A stretch of 64,000 nt of DNA. Source: an uncultured Oscillospiraceae bacterium (GTDB taxonomy: Bacteria; Bacillota; Clostridia; Oscillospirales; Ruminococcaceae). The stretch is taken from NCBI GenBank assembly GCA_900539695.1, contig UQDG01000001.1, positions 143,725 through 207,724 on the forward strand. Direction: 5' to 3'. The notes beneath the pieces were generated by a model. That model did not search any database and was not told the origin of the DNA. It saw nothing but the letters and a program-made list of their open reading frames with translations. How positions within the stretch are numbered: the first letter of the stretch is position 1; every line of letters begins with the position of its first letter. Below, one piece after another: positions 1-9,920 of the stretch. The translations under genes and the position numbers were made by a program.

Positions 1-3000
1 ACCATATTGGCATCAGCCGGGATGTCGGCGCGGTTGCTGCCGCCGTTCAAAAGGGAGGCGCGGGTCTTACAGCCGTCTGTATAGGGCGCTTCATCGGTCA
101 AATCGCAGGTGTCGCGATCCAGCTTATACAGCCCGACACCGACTTTGCCCTCCTCAACGATCGGCAGCACACGGGCATTCTCAAAGACAAGAACCTGCTT
201 TTCAATCTGCTCGGCATTGGCGTTGCCTACATTTATAATAGAGTAGTCGTACACAACATCACCGTCCTGCGTGTGGTCGATGATGCTTTTTGCAAGAACG
301 AGGTCGTTATACTGGTTGTCCCAGTCCAGCACCACGGTGTAAGTGTGGTCGGTGTGGACAAAACCGTAAGGGGCCTGCACCTCGGAAATCGTGTAGGTAC
401 CCAGCGGCAGCGTGATAGTGACTTCGCCTTTCGTGCCATCGTGGGTTACTTTCAAGAAATCATAGGTGGCGAGTGTCCGCGTGGGGCTGAATCGGACTTC
501 GTCCACCTGCCCGTCTTCGGCAGTGGTAACGGTAGCGACAAGGTCGCCATCTGCGTACCAGAGTGTGCCTTGATTGTCCGGCGTGGGAATATCGCCCTGC
601 GCGTGGATCTCATAGGTGGCATTGGCAAGGTTATCGGACTCGTACACGAACTGTCCGTTTTCGTACCCGGTCAGCACGTTACCAATTTTGCGGATTTTGA
701 TTTGCCCCAATGTCTCGTGGTTATAGTAGTTTTCGGTGATGACGTAGTCGTCCATGCCGTCGGCGCTGCCGCCGCTGACCTGATACACACGGTCCGAGGT
801 CAGCTCAAACACGACATTGTACTGGCGGTCGTTGAAATACCCGCGTGGACCTTCGATCTCGACGATGCGGTACCTGCCCAGCGGCAGTTTTTCCGGGGTC
901 TTCATTTCGCCGTTGGAATCGGTATAGAAAGTGCTGGTCTTTGCCCAGGCATTGCCGGATTTCGGGTCGTTCATCTCCACAAGGGTTTCACGGCCGTCCT
1001 CGGCAATGTAGTAAATGTTGAACGCAGTGTCGGCAATTTTGACAGGCTTGCCCGTCTCAATGTCGATTTTGACAAGCTGCAAGTAGCCCTCCAACTCTTC
1101 ATCCAGAATGTTGTAGGTTATGTAGCTGCCGCTGGGCGTTGTGATGCTGCCGGCAGGCACAGTAAAGCTGCTCTGCGGGCTGGATGCATTGACATTGATA
1201 AGGAACGGTTCAGCCTGAAAAACATCCTTCGGTACGGTGGTTTCCACGACGATGTACTGGCCGTAAGGAAGCCCCTGCACACGCAGGATGCCTTCCTCGT
1301 TCGTGAAGATCTCGGATAAGCGATATTCTTGCGCATTGTTGGTCGGCACCCAGCCAAGACCCTGCCCGTTGGCAAAATCGCCGTCTGCGGTCAAGGTTGC
1401 GTTATAGCGGGTGACGACGGCGGTGTCACTCTCGTACATCGTTGCAACAGCCTGTTCTTCGTCAGAAAAATCAAATTTCAGCGTGTCCTGATCGTAGCTG
1501 GATTTACGGTAGACATCCAGAATGCTGGCGGTATCGTAACTGCCATCGGCGTTTTGGGCAAACTGGTCTGCCTTGCTCAGCAGCGATACACGGTACACTT
1601 TGAACCCGGCACCGCCCAGCTTAATGGCAGGGGAGGGCTGACCGGTGGTGGACACCAGCTTTTGCAGACTGAACCCGGATTTCAGTACTTCGTCCTGCGT
1701 CTGATCTTCAGCGCGGACAACGTAAGTGGATTCATCTGCATAAGTAAGGGATTGATAGTGGTTGACTTCATCACAGAGATAGCCTTTCGCAAAGGACAGG
1801 TAGTAGCCGTCATAGGTCTTGCTGCCGTCTAAGGCGCGACTCTCGGCAACAGCAGAATATTGGTTGCGGTAGACATAGTCGATGTATTCTGTGCCATTGC
1901 TGGCGAGGGCGGCATAGCTGCCGGTAGGCTCCAGCTTTTTGTTGAGCAGGGGATACTTGCCGGAAAGATAATACTGCCCGTTGGAATCCACGGGGATCAC
2001 GATGCCGGTGGCGCGCTCCACAAGGTAGTAACGACCTAAGTAGAGATTAGAAAACGCCAGCTTGCCGTCCTTGATGGCGGCGGAGGCTACAAGGTAATCC
2101 TTTTTCAGCACCGGGAGATAGTCGGACTTCCATGCGCCGTTGGTAAGCACGGTGGTATGCCAGATGGGGTTGCCGCTGGAATCGGTGATCTTGGAGTAAT
2201 CGACAATGCCGGAAACGCCGTTCGGATGAAGAATGTCCTCGGCGGCATACAGGTCGTACACGGCACCTTCAAGCGTTGAGTCGCCATTACTGCCTGCGGC
2301 CAGATACCGGGCGGCATCAAAGTCTGCTTTGGAGAGAGTGATGCTGCCGAGAGTGCGGTCGTTCTGCATGGTGTCGACATCGGCGTGCATGGTGTAGGAA
2401 TCCTCGTTGCTGGCAATACCTGTAGGATCGGTGGTATAGGTCTTATCCGCATTGCGACTGCCAAATGTAATTGTGACGATGCCCTCGCCGGTGTCGATGA
2501 GCGTACCACCGCTGTTGGCCGTGGTAATGTCGGCGTTATAGTCCGCGTTGCCCAGCCAAATCGTCTGACCGTCTAATGCTTTCGTGATTTCAAAGGCATA
2601 CGCCCGCTTACCCAGCACAGAGCCTGCCGTGCCGGGTTTGGTTACATCCGTCCAATCGCCGTAGTACCCGCTGGGTGCGCGGCTCTCCACGATGACGAAC
2701 TTGCCCTCGTTGCGCTGGGTGTAGAACAAATCATCCGAACCGCCCGCATAGTCACTGTGGTTGATGACTTTGTAAGTTCCATCTGCTTGGCGCTCAACCT
2801 TGTACTGGTTGTACCCACCATTGGGGATGTAGCACTGCCGGACGGTATCCCACTCGAAAATCTTAAACTCGGTATCGCTCTTGATGCGCTGCTTGGTTTC
2901 GCTGTCGATTTTGTCGATGCTGACCTTGACCGACCACTCATCGTTTTTCATCTGGTAATAGTTCGAGCTGTTGGCAGGAACAGTAATCGTCTGGTGGCTG

Positions 3001-4790
3001 CTCAGAGCACCAGACGTGGTATCGAAGCCGTGCGGAATGGTGATTTCATCGTAGCTAAACGTAATATTTGCAAGCTGTGCCCGCGCCGAGGCGATGGCAG
3101 CATCTACCATACCTTGTGCTTCGTTTTTCAGTTGGTTGATGGCTGCATTTTTGGCAGCCTCGGCAGCGGCATCCGCTTCAGCCTGGCTGGTGAACGGTCC
3201 TTCCTGCCCGCTGAGTGTGCTTGTGCTGGTCTTGGACACCTCATAATGTACTGTCCATGAGGCAGAACCATCGCCGCCATTCAAATGGTAGTTGTCGTCC
3301 TGCGTGTGACCGCTGGTGGTAATGGTCTGCGCTCCGGCAGGAGTCATCTTCCAACTACCGCCGTCCACACTGCCGCTGGTCTGGCTTGGAGTGACGGTAA
3401 TGACTGCACCATCCACTTTCTCCAGCGTATTCAGCTGATACTTATCGGTGTTGACGGTGAACGTCAGATCAAAGCTGCCTCTGGCGCTCTGTGCAGGAGC
3501 GGTCCATGAAGCAGAATAATACTGCGGCTCAGGAGCACTCGGCACGTCCGGAATTTCGGTGCCGCCAGCAATTTCCTCACCAACCAGCGCCACAATCTGC
3601 CATGCGTAGCCTGCGGGCGGATTATAAATGTAAGTGTAATAACCGTTCTCACCAGACTGCACCGCCGTGCCGTCTGCCAATTCTTCGGCGGCAGCAACAT
3701 AGGCCTGCGCAGCATAACTATCAGGATAGTTGGTAATGATCCACTGCTGGGTTTCATCGTAGATCTCACTGATGAGGTCGGGCTGCTCTGTATCCGCGCT
3801 CATAACAACGGGCTTGCTGTCCAGCATATCGAGACTCAACTGACCGAGGCCGCCCCAAATGTTGATTTGGTTCGCGTAATGGTTGCCGGGGGTGTACTGG
3901 CCGGGCTCAAGGCGAGACACATGGTCAAAAGTGTAGGTCGGGCAGCCATTGGGCTGACCGTTCAGACCATGACTGCAACAGTAGGCTTCTTGTCCGTTGA
4001 ACCAAATAAGCCAAGTGCCGCCCTCTTTGGCAATGCTGGTGATTTTGCCGGTGGCATAGGGCGGGGTAGGACCTGCTGCGAGTGTTGCAACACCGTTATC
4101 GGCATAAAGCTGTGCAGGGGCTGCATCATCCGACAATTGTACATGAATAGATTTCTGTAAAGTGGTGCCGTCCGAGCTGGCGTAAACAAACTGCGCAGTG
4201 AAGTCAGAAAAAGCCTTCACATAAAAGCCTGTTGCAGCCGCAGATTGCTCGGCGTAAGTCTGATGTAGGATTTTGGCTTGCTCGGCATCATCGGCAGAAA
4301 TGAGGTCTGCATCAGTAGATGCGTAGCTGAGAACCTCCACCCCTTTCGGAAGTACAACTTCTGCTGTTGCACTGTTTGCGGGGTATTCGGTTTGTACCAA
4401 CAGAGGAACTACCGCATAATCTGCATCGGGATTGCGGCCAACGATGACGGTGCTTTCATTTCCGTTCAGCGCATCGGCGTCCATGTGGGCATCGGTACCA
4501 TCATACAGGTCAGATACCCATGCCGAGATGCTGATTTTCGTCTCACCGGTTGCCACAGGCAGCCCCATGCTGCCGAGATAACTACCAGTAGGTGCATCGG
4601 GCAAATCGTTGTACAGATTTTCGGTAATCTGAGAAAGGTCTGGGGTTACGCTGTCCGTAATTTCGGGAACAAATGTATCTGCTATCTCTGGCGTGGAAAT
4701 CTCCTCGGCCGAGGCAGCAGGAATCATCGTACAGCACATGGCACCCGCCATGAGCGCCGCAGATAAGCGGTGTTTGAGTTTATATTGCAT
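1..4790 (-). CDS. Giant SpaA/Cna-B-type surface adhesin of the conjugative element (3' end off the window)
   Basis: The frame is open from ATG at 4790 to the window edge, about 1,596 codons with no stop. A signal peptide (Lys/Arg start, hydrophobic stretch, ASAEE) opens the protein. Repeated beta-sandwich modules follow, each ending in a typical SpaA/Cna-B signature: GKFVIVESRAPSGYYGDW near residue 695, LGRYYLVERATG near 920, LPYGQYIVVET near 1177, LPLGRYRIVEIEGP near 1303 and LPLGTYTISEVQAP near 1463. Such modules normally carry Lys-Asn isopeptide bonds and build stiff wall-anchored stalks. A Cys-rich segment near residues 265-290 (AYCCSHG) with a later TQQW could be a thioester adhesion domain; that is inference. 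AAGGAG precedes the ATG, and the sortase gene lies 47 bp upstream in the same direction. The LPxTG-type signal, if present, is beyond the edge. Likely role: mating-pair contact or host adhesion. Confidence 0.85.
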   Translation of the reverse strand, partial: MQYKLKHRLSAALMAGAMCCTMIPAASAEEISTPEIADTFVPEITDSVTPDLSQITENLYNDLPDAPTGSYLGSMGLPVATGETKISISAWVSDLYDGTDAHMDADALNGNESTVIVGRNPDADYAVVPLLVQTEYPANSATAEVVLPKGVEVLSYASTDADLISADDAEQAKILHQTYAEQSAAATGFYVKAFSDFTAQFVYASSDGTTLQKSIHVQLSDDAAPAQLYADNGVATLAAGPTPPYATGKITSIAKEGGTWLIWFNGQEAYCCSHGLNGQPNGCPTYTFDHVSRLEPGQYTPGNHYANQINIWGGLGQLSLDMLDSKPVVMSADTEQPDLISEIYDETQQWIITNYPDSYAAQAYVAAAEELADGTAVQSGENGYYTYIYNPPAGYAWQIVALVGEEIAGGTEIPDVPSAPEPQYYSASWTAPAQSARGSFDLTFTVNTDKYQLNTLEKVDGAVITVTPSQTSGSVDGGSWKMTPAGAQTITTSGHTQDDNYHLNGGDGSASWTVHYEVSKTSTSTLSGQEGPFTSQAEADAAAEAAKNAAINQLKNEAQGMVDAAIASARAQLANITFSYDEITIPHGFDTTSGALSSHQTITVPANSSNYYQMKNDEWSVKVSIDKIDSETKQRIKSDTEFKIFEWDTVRQCYIPNGGYNQYKVERQADGTYKVINHSDYAGGSDDLFYTQRNEGKFVIVESRAPSGYYGDWTDVTKPGTAGSVLGKRAYAFEITKALDGQTIWLGNADYNADITTANSGGTLIDTGEGIVTITFGSRNADKTYTTDPTGIASNEDSYTMHADVDTMQNDRTLGSITLSKADFDAARYLAAGSNGDSTLEGAVYDLYAAEDILHPNGVSGIVDYSKITDSSGNPIWHTTVLTNGAWKSDYLPVLKKDYLVASAAIKDGKLAFSNLYLGRYYLVERATGIVIPVDSNGQYYLSGKYPLLNKKLEPTGSYAALASNGTEYIDYVYRNQYSAVAESRALDGSKTYDGYYLSFAKGYLCDEVNHYQSLTYADESTYVVRAEDQTQDEVLKSGFSLQKLVSTTGQPSPAIKLGGAGFKVYRVSLLSKADQFAQNADGSYDTASILDVYRKSSYDQDTLKFDFSDEEQAVATMYESDTAVVTRYNATLTADGDFANGQGLGWVPTNNAQEYRLSEIFTNEEGILRVQGLPYGQYIVVETTVPKDVFQAEPFLINVNASSPQSSFTVPAGSITTPSGSYITYNILDEELEGYLQLVKIDIETGKPVKIADTAFNIYYIAEDGRETLVEMNDPKSGNAWAKTSTFYTDSNGEMKTPEKLPLGRYRIVEIEGPRGYFNDRQYNVVFELTSDRVYQVSGGSADGMDDYVITENYYNHETLGQIKIRKIGNVLTGYENGQFVYESDNLANATYEIHAQGDIPTPDNQGTLWYADGDLVATVTTAEDGQVDEVRFSPTRTLATYDFLKVTHDGTKGEVTITLPLGTYTISEVQAPYGFVHTDHTYTVVLDWDNQYNDLVLAKSIIDHTQDGDVVYDYSIINVGNANAEQIEKQVLVFENARVLPIVEEGKVGVGLYKLDRDTCDLTDEAPYTDGCKTRASLLNGGSNRADIPADANM

Positions 4791-4837
4791 TGCATATCTC
4801 CTTGTGTGGTTTTATACGTCAAAAGAGTGCGTGCGAT

Positions 4838-5605
4838 TTAGGATTTTACATCTGCACCACCTCCATCAATCAGCTTGGCAACGACCAACAGGCGGCTGTT
4901 AGGGTCTGCCGTGCAGGTGGAAAGCGTCAGAATATGGTCATCAGTCGTCACGTCCACACCGTAGTCGAACGCACAGCCGGCAACAGCCTTGTCCAGAATT
5001 TGCTGAAATGCTGCATCGTCCGGGTCAGCCTGAATACAATCGGTATCATCGTTTGCATCGCAGACCCACACACTGAAAATCTGGTACGCCAACTTTTCAT
5101 CTGCCAGCGAAACATAAATGTACGGGTTTTCCTGCCCGAACTCGAACACGCGGTATTTGTGCAGATCCTCAAACCCGCCGGTATAATCTTCGTCGGTAAA
5201 CGTATGCCCGTAAAAAATCAGATTGCGAGAAACTTTTACGCTGCTGTCCATGCGGCAGGCATAGTCGGCGTAGATGCAGCCGTGGTAATCCTCGGACCCA
5301 TTCTCGTCACGGCGCAGATAATAGTCATTGTCGCCGTACTGCTGCACAGGCGCGTCAATGTTTGTGCCGGGAATCGTGATCCACGCCACGGTGTCCGGGT
5401 TTTCTTTCTGCGCGGCGGCAAGTCGTTCATCGGGTGGCTCAACATGTTCGGCCTGTTCCCACGCGGGCATCACTGAATTTTCATTACCGGAACGCCCGAA
5501 AAGCAAGAACCCAGCCAACAGCAGCCCGACCAAAACAAAAATAATGACGAGTCGCAGCAAATCGGGATTGGCGGTATCGCAGAAGCGTTTGAATTTTTCT
5601 CTCAC
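4838..5605 (-). CDS. Class B sortase
   Basis: This 255-residue membrane-bound transpeptidase has one N-terminal membrane segment (about residues 18-38, LVIIFVLVGLLLAGFLLF) and an extracellular catalytic domain. The catalytic triad is visible: His in FYGHTFTD, Cys in TLSTCTAD and Arg in NSRLLVVAKL. The long insertion before the Cys and the overall length fit sortase B rather than sortase A. Sortases cleave a sorting signal and join the protein to the wall or to another pilin. The gene overlaps the preceding gene by 4 bp (ATGA) and lies directly before the giant Cna-B protein, which is its probable substrate. It is the penultimate visible gene of the VirB4 operon. Confidence 0.9.
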   Translation of the reverse strand: MREKFKRFCDTANPDLLRLVIIFVLVGLLLAGFLLFGRSGNENSVMPAWEQAEHVEPPDERLAAAQKENPDTVAWITIPGTNIDAPVQQYGDNDYYLRRDENGSEDYHGCIYADYACRMDSSVKVSRNLIFYGHTFTDEDYTGGFEDLHKYRVFEFGQENPYIYVSLADEKLAYQIFSVWVCDANDDTDCIQADPDDAAFQQILDKAVAGCAFDYGVDVTTDDHILTLSTCTADPNSRLLVVAKLIDGGGADVKS

Positions 5606-6003
5606 TGCGGCACCTCCGCAACATCATCTTCCTGCCACGGCAGGCGGGGCAGGGGCGCGTAGTGGCGGCCGTTCGGCTCGACCCAACTGCCCTGGCCGCC
5701 GGCAAAAATGTGGATGTTGAACGAGTTCAGCACGGTCAAAAAACTCTCCATGTCGGCGGCATCACAGCAGAGTGAATCCCGGTTGCCGATCAGCAGCACA
5801 TCGAAGCGATGCTGCTCGGCATCCTGCAAAATCTCCTTGACGGCGGGGCGCATGAGCAGCGGCACAGGCTCGTTTGTCTCGGAAATGCGTTCTTTCTGTA
5901 CGCCCCACTGCAATTTGCGGGCGGCGCGCTGGCAGGCAAGGCGCTGTCTGCCCATGCTGGCAAGATTCTTCGGGTCGGACTGGTAAAGGCATTGTGCAAT
6001 CAT
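5602..6003 (-). CDS. Serine-recombinase-fold protein, probably catalytically dead
   Basis: A 133-residue protein starting at MIAQCLYQSD; AAGGAGG precedes this ATG, so the upstream in-frame extension is not used. The order of elements resembles the N-terminal domain of serine resolvases: a Tyr-containing first strand, GRQRLACQRAARK as the first helix, a central RPAVKEILQDAEQHRFDVLLIG segment, and a final strand with NSFNIHIF. The canonical YxRVS catalytic start is reduced to LYQSD without the arginine, and there is no DNA-binding C-terminal domain. I infer a non-catalytic, perhaps regulatory, relative. It overlaps the sortase gene by 4 bp within the VirB4 operon. Confidence 0.5.
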   Translation of the reverse strand: MIAQCLYQSDPKNLASMGRQRLACQRAARKLQWGVQKERISETNEPVPLLMRPAVKEILQDAEQHRFDVLLIGNRDSLCCDAADMESFLTVLNSFNIHIFAGGQGSWVEPNGRHYAPLPRLPWQEDDVAEVPQ

Positions 6004-6016
6004 GGTGTTTTCCTCC

Positions 6017-6163
6017 TTAGTATTTCGGCTTGTGATAGACTTCTTTGTGCAGCGCCACCGCATGGCGGCGTTCATGCCATAGGAACAGGTAGTGCAGGAC
6101 CATCCCGCTGCCGACCAGCGGCAGCAGAACTTTTGCCCAATCAGAGATTCTCTTCATCGTCAT
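6017..6163 (-). CDS. Small single-pass membrane protein
   Basis: This 48-residue protein (or 46 if started at the second ATG) has one hydrophobic segment, VLLPLVGSGMVLHYLFLW, followed by a His/Arg-rich tail (HERRHAVALHKEV). It overlaps the 3' end of the larger membrane-protein gene and is followed 13 bp later by the recombinase-like gene, so it is translationally coupled in the transfer operon. I do not recognise a family. Small single-pass proteins are common next to VirB4 genes in Firmicute conjugative elements. Confidence 0.5.
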   Translation of the reverse strand: MTMKRISDWAKVLLPLVGSGMVLHYLFLWHERRHAVALHKEVYHKPKY

Positions 6164-6944
6164 CCTCATTTCTGCCGCCGAGGACAATATCCCCGGATGG
6201 CACATAGACTTTCGGCGCAGGTGCGGGCTTTGCAGGCTCAGCCGTATGGGTAGGTTCTTTGCGCAGCAGGTGGGTAATAATCAGCAGCACCGCGATAAAG
6301 AGCAGCGCGCAGGCGATACCCGTAATCAGCAGGGCAGGGGTAATGCCGCTTTCCGCCGCAGCAACCACCACAGGTGCAGAAATCGGCGCGTACAGCAGCG
6401 TGTAATGCACCGTTCCGGCCTCGGTGCGGGTGACCGTTCCAGCGTAATGCGCTGTTGCCATATAGGTACTGTCGGCCTGCAAAGTTTCGCCAATCGTAAT
6501 GTCCTGCAAGGTCAGCGTGCCGGAAAAACCGTACTCGTCATCGTAGGCAACAGACTCTTTCACATCATTGCGGGCGGTTTCGGCATCGGCGCTGCGCACA
6601 GACAATTCAAAATCCTGCGTGACCTCTTTCTCCTCGGTCACACCGCCCTCCACAGACTGCGTAACGCCCCATAAGGTGTAATCGACGCCGTTCCACTGCA
6701 TAGTGCTTTCGGTCAGGTCGGCAACGGTTGTGCCATACGGTACGCTGTACTGCTTGACGACAAGCAGCTGCCCGCCGTTTTCCTGCCACGAGATGCTGTC
6801 CGGGTAGAACAGCGACGCCGTATCTTCCGGCGGCAATCCCACCAACTCCGGGGCAGGGGTGGGTGTGGGTTCCTCGGCAAAGGCTGCGGTGGCGGTGCCC
6901 AGTGACAGCAGGCAGCACAGGGCAGTGATAACAGGTTTCTTCAT
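6141..6944 (-). CDS. Secreted/membrane-anchored conjugation protein
   Basis: Starting at MKKPVITALCC gives a clean signal peptide (cleavage near FAEEP), an extracellular domain of about 190 residues and a C-terminal membrane anchor (ITPALLITGIACALLFIAVLLIITHLL) with a short acidic cytoplasmic tail. The start codon overlaps the VirB4 stop codon (TAATG). An in-frame extension upstream lies inside the VirB4 gene and was not used. The topology resembles the accessory membrane proteins encoded after VirB4/TraE in Firmicute elements, which probably help assemble the transfer channel. No catalytic motif was seen. Confidence 0.6.
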   Translation of the reverse strand: MKKPVITALCCLLSLGTATAAFAEEPTPTPAPELVGLPPEDTASLFYPDSISWQENGGQLLVVKQYSVPYGTTVADLTESTMQWNGVDYTLWGVTQSVEGGVTEEKEVTQDFELSVRSADAETARNDVKESVAYDDEYGFSGTLTLQDITIGETLQADSTYMATAHYAGTVTRTEAGTVHYTLLYAPISAPVVVAAAESGITPALLITGIACALLFIAVLLIITHLLRKEPTHTAEPAKPAPAPKVYVPSGDIVLGGRNEDDDEENL

Positions 6945-9853
6945 TAGGATTCCTCCGTTTCGGGTTGATTTTGCATTTTGCGTTCTACAATACGGCGCAG
7001 CTCGTCCCGGTCTGTGGTGATCAGGTCTTTTTCCTCCTCGCTGCACCGCATATCAACGGTGACATTGTTGGAGTTTGTGACGATTAGCGCGCTGCCGCGC
7101 TCGAAGCGGGTGATGTTGTCGATTTCGGCATCTGTCAGCTTCAAAACACTTTGCACGCGCTGGGCTTCCTCTTCCTCCAAATTCAGAATGATTTTGATTT
7201 TGCAGTTGTTCAGGATGCCGCGACCGTATTTTCCATCTTCCAAGGAAAAGAAGTCGTTCAAATCCTGCGTGGCAACCAGAACCCCGCCGCCGTAGCCGCG
7301 AATGGTTTTGACAGCCTCGAATACATAGTTGGCCGCCAAAGCGTTGGACGATGCGCCGATGATTTGCCATACCTCATCTATGAAAATCTGCTTGCGGCGG
7401 GTCAAATCCTCTTTCGCCTTATCCCACATATAATCCAGCCCGATGTACATACCCACGGTTAGCAGGTCGCCGGACAGCTCGCTGATGTCGATGACGACAT
7501 AGCTGTTGTCGAGGTTCACGTTTGTCTGGCGGTTGAAGCTGGATGCCGAACCGTGTACAAGGCGGTTCAGAATATTGGCGATACGCCGCGTTTCCGGGGC
7601 AGCGGACAAAACAGTGTGCAGGTCGCCCAATATCGGCATTTCACGGTACTGACCGGGATGTGCCGGGTCGTCCAGACTGGCATTATCATAAGTGATGCCC
7701 TTATTGCGGTAGGTTGTGACGATGGCTTCATCCAATAGCTGGCGTTCCTCGTTGCTCAAATCGGGAATCAGCAGCGAGAAGAAAATGTGCAGCTTCTGGA
7801 TTTTGGCAGCCAGTTCCGACTGCTCCGGCATAGGACCGTCCAGCAGTTCGCTGCTGGTGTGGTCGATTTTGCGAATCTCCATGACGTTGATGCAGTCCGG
7901 GCTGCCTGGCACAATGCGGATGATGGTACCGTTCAACGCCTTGGCCTGACGATAAAATTCATGCCCTTTCAGTGGTGCAATGATGTAGACAGGTGTTCCG
8001 GCCAGCCGCATACGGCGGGCAATAAGCTGCATGGTGAACGTCTTGCCCGCGCCGGAAGTGCCGAGGATCGCCATGTTCGCGTTTTTGTAGATGCGGGTAT
8101 TGAAGTTGTCGAGGCTGACAAGGGAGTTGTTGTACTTGTTCACGCCCAGCAGCACACCGTTGGTGTCGCACAACTCAAAACTGACGAACGGATAAAAGCT
8201 GGCCGCGGTGGAGGTGAGGATATTGCGGCGGTATTTCTTGAACAACGCTGCGTCCGAGGCACAAAGCGGCAGGGAAGATAGAAAGGCTGCTTCCTGCCGG
8301 AAACTGCACAACTGCAAATTCATGTCCTGCGAGACCATGAGCTTGCGTATCTCCTCGATACGCCACTCCAAATCTTTGACGCTGGCGGCTGTGACGGTTA
8401 CGAGGATGGCGGCATAGTAGAAATCCTCGTTGTTGGCAAGACCGTCTTTCAGGTAGTACCCGGAGCGGATGGCGTTGGACAGGCCATCAAAGTCCGAGTT
8501 TGTGTCGCTGGTGTCCTTGATTTTGCTGCGGTTGATGCGAATCTGCTGCCCGATTTTCTGCATCATGCGTTCTTTGGGCTGTCGTTCCAGAAACAGATCC
8601 ACATCAATGCCTTCGCCGGCGTTCACCAGCAGCGCCATCCACCCGGCTGTGACCTGCGGACGGTAGCCGTCTGCGGGAATCATCAGATAAGCGTGGTAGG
8701 TGCCGTCCATGCAGAGATAACGACCATGCTTCAAGTCCAGCGAGGGTGGAATTATAAAGGCGGCGGGAGGTATCTTATCCAGTGCTGTGGTGTCGTTCTG
8801 GGCCAGATAGCTGGCAAGTACATCTTGGATGCGCTCCTGCAAGGGCATCTGTACCGCCGTCCGCCTGTTTAATAAGGTATAGAAAACGTCGGTGAGGAAC
8901 TCGTCCTCATTTTCGTGTTCCACGATGGAGTTGCCGCACTGCGCCAGATAGGTACGAAAGTTTTGGGCGGTGGTTTCGAGCGTGGAGACAATCTCAGCGT
9001 AGGAGATGTTCCGCTCATTCGTAGGGGCTTCGTACTGGAAAATCACGAAGAAGCGACGGCTAACAGCATCGCGGGAACCGAGCCGCTTGACAAAGCGGAT
9101 ATAGCTCATGTGGCGCTTACGCACCGCTGCGTCCGGTTCGTTGGCGGCATCCCGCCGCAGCTTGTCCAGATAGGCATTGACATCGGCCTTGCGGGAGAAT
9201 GACTTGAATTGCAGCCGCACTGGGCTGACTTTCAAAAGGCTGGCGAACGAGTAGATGACGCTGCGCTGCTCCCGTGGGGAGCGCAGCAGGAAGTTGATGG
9301 GTTCGATTTCCAGAATTTTGATGTAGTGGTCATCTGTGGTGTGCAGGATGCCGTTCTCGATTTTCTCGATGGGCAGCAAATCGTAGAGCGTCTGCCGCTT
9401 TACCAGCTTTCCGTGGCGGTCTGCCTTGCGCTGTAAGACCTGCGCGTTGTGGGGCAGGGTATCCGGGTCGTCATAGTAGACAACACGGTACCGCTTGCTG
9501 ATGAACCGCAGATGCCGATGTCGGTTGGCTTCGAGATTGCCCTGCGGTGTAGGCGTAACGATACGGCGGCACTTCATAAAGCGGAACCAGTGTGCCACAA
9601 ACTGGGTCAGGCTATCGCCGCCAATGCCGACCACACCGAAAACGCCCAGCGGCACCGACACCGCAATGACAATCATCAGCCGTATATTGAACGCCAGCGG
9701 CAGATAAAACAGCGGTACTGCACTGCCCACAGCAAGCACAGCCGCCTCCACCGCATTGCGCAGCTTGACCGTACCGCCGAGAATCGTACCGGTGTCTACA
9801 AAATTCTGCGGGATCAGGTAAACATCCCGCTCTTCGCGTGAAATTTCGACCAC
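6944..9853 (-). CDS. VirB4/TraE-type conjugation ATPase with fused PrgI-like N-terminal membrane domain
   Basis: This ATPase of about 970 residues powers type IV secretion. The N-terminal 100 residues carry two membrane segments (VEAAVLAVGSAVPLFYLPLA and IRLMIVIAVSVPLGVFGVVG), a PrgI-like domain here joined to VirB4. The ATPase core has a Walker A GTSGAGKT about 600 residues in, a Walker B QIFIDEVWQ and the later GGGVLVATQDLNDF segment. The start is uncertain. The frame is open back to TTG at 9946, but that stretch crosses an intrinsic terminator. GTG at 9853 is the nearest standard codon, yet the GGAGGTGG ribosome site is spaced correctly only for ATT at 9844. It is the first gene of operon A2. 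Confidence 0.9.
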   Translation of the reverse strand: MVEISREERDVYLIPQNFVDTGTILGGTVKLRNAVEAAVLAVGSAVPLFYLPLAFNIRLMIVIAVSVPLGVFGVVGIGGDSLTQFVAHWFRFMKCRRIVTPTPQGNLEANRHRHLRFISKRYRVVYYDDPDTLPHNAQVLQRKADRHGKLVKRQTLYDLLPIEKIENGILHTTDDHYIKILEIEPINFLLRSPREQRSVIYSFASLLKVSPVRLQFKSFSRKADVNAYLDKLRRDAANEPDAAVRKRHMSYIRFVKRLGSRDAVSRRFFVIFQYEAPTNERNISYAEIVSTLETTAQNFRTYLAQCGNSIVEHENEDEFLTDVFYTLLNRRTAVQMPLQERIQDVLASYLAQNDTTALDKIPPAAFIIPPSLDLKHGRYLCMDGTYHAYLMIPADGYRPQVTAGWMALLVNAGEGIDVDLFLERQPKERMMQKIGQQIRINRSKIKDTSDTNSDFDGLSNAIRSGYYLKDGLANNEDFYYAAILVTVTAASVKDLEWRIEEIRKLMVSQDMNLQLCSFRQEAAFLSSLPLCASDAALFKKYRRNILTSTAASFYPFVSFELCDTNGVLLGVNKYNNSLVSLDNFNTRIYKNANMAILGTSGAGKTFTMQLIARRMRLAGTPVYIIAPLKGHEFYRQAKALNGTIIRIVPGSPDCINVMEIRKIDHTSSELLDGPMPEQSELAAKIQKLHIFFSLLIPDLSNEERQLLDEAIVTTYRNKGITYDNASLDDPAHPGQYREMPILGDLHTVLSAAPETRRIANILNRLVHGSASSFNRQTNVNLDNSYVVIDISELSGDLLTVGMYIGLDYMWDKAKEDLTRRKQIFIDEVWQIIGASSNALAANYVFEAVKTIRGYGGGVLVATQDLNDFFSLEDGKYGRGILNNCKIKIILNLEEEEAQRVQSVLKLTDAEIDNITRFERGSALIVTNSNNVTVDMRCSEEEKDLITTDRDELRRIVERKMQNQPETEES

Positions 9854-9860
9854 CTCCGAT

Positions 9861-9893
9861 AAACGAAAAGAGCGCCCGGTAAAAGGCGCTCTT
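9861..9893 (-). terminator. Intrinsic terminator in the leader of the VirB4 operon
   Basis: On the minus strand a perfect 9-bp stem (AAGAGCGCC / GGCGCTCTT) with an 8-nt loop is followed by TTTTCGTTT. It lies between the promoter at 9921-9950 and the VirB4 ribosome site, so transcripts should stop within about 60 nt unless antitermination occurs. On the plus strand it lacks a T-tract. Confidence 0.7.
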
Positions 9894-9920
9894 GCGTTTC
9901 TGTTCAATTTTGACGATACT

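Noticed and set aside
273..1832. Plus-strand frames of 348 and 167 codons near the left edge
   Set aside because: They are antisense to the continuous adhesin reading frame, which runs off the window and has recurring Cna-B signatures.
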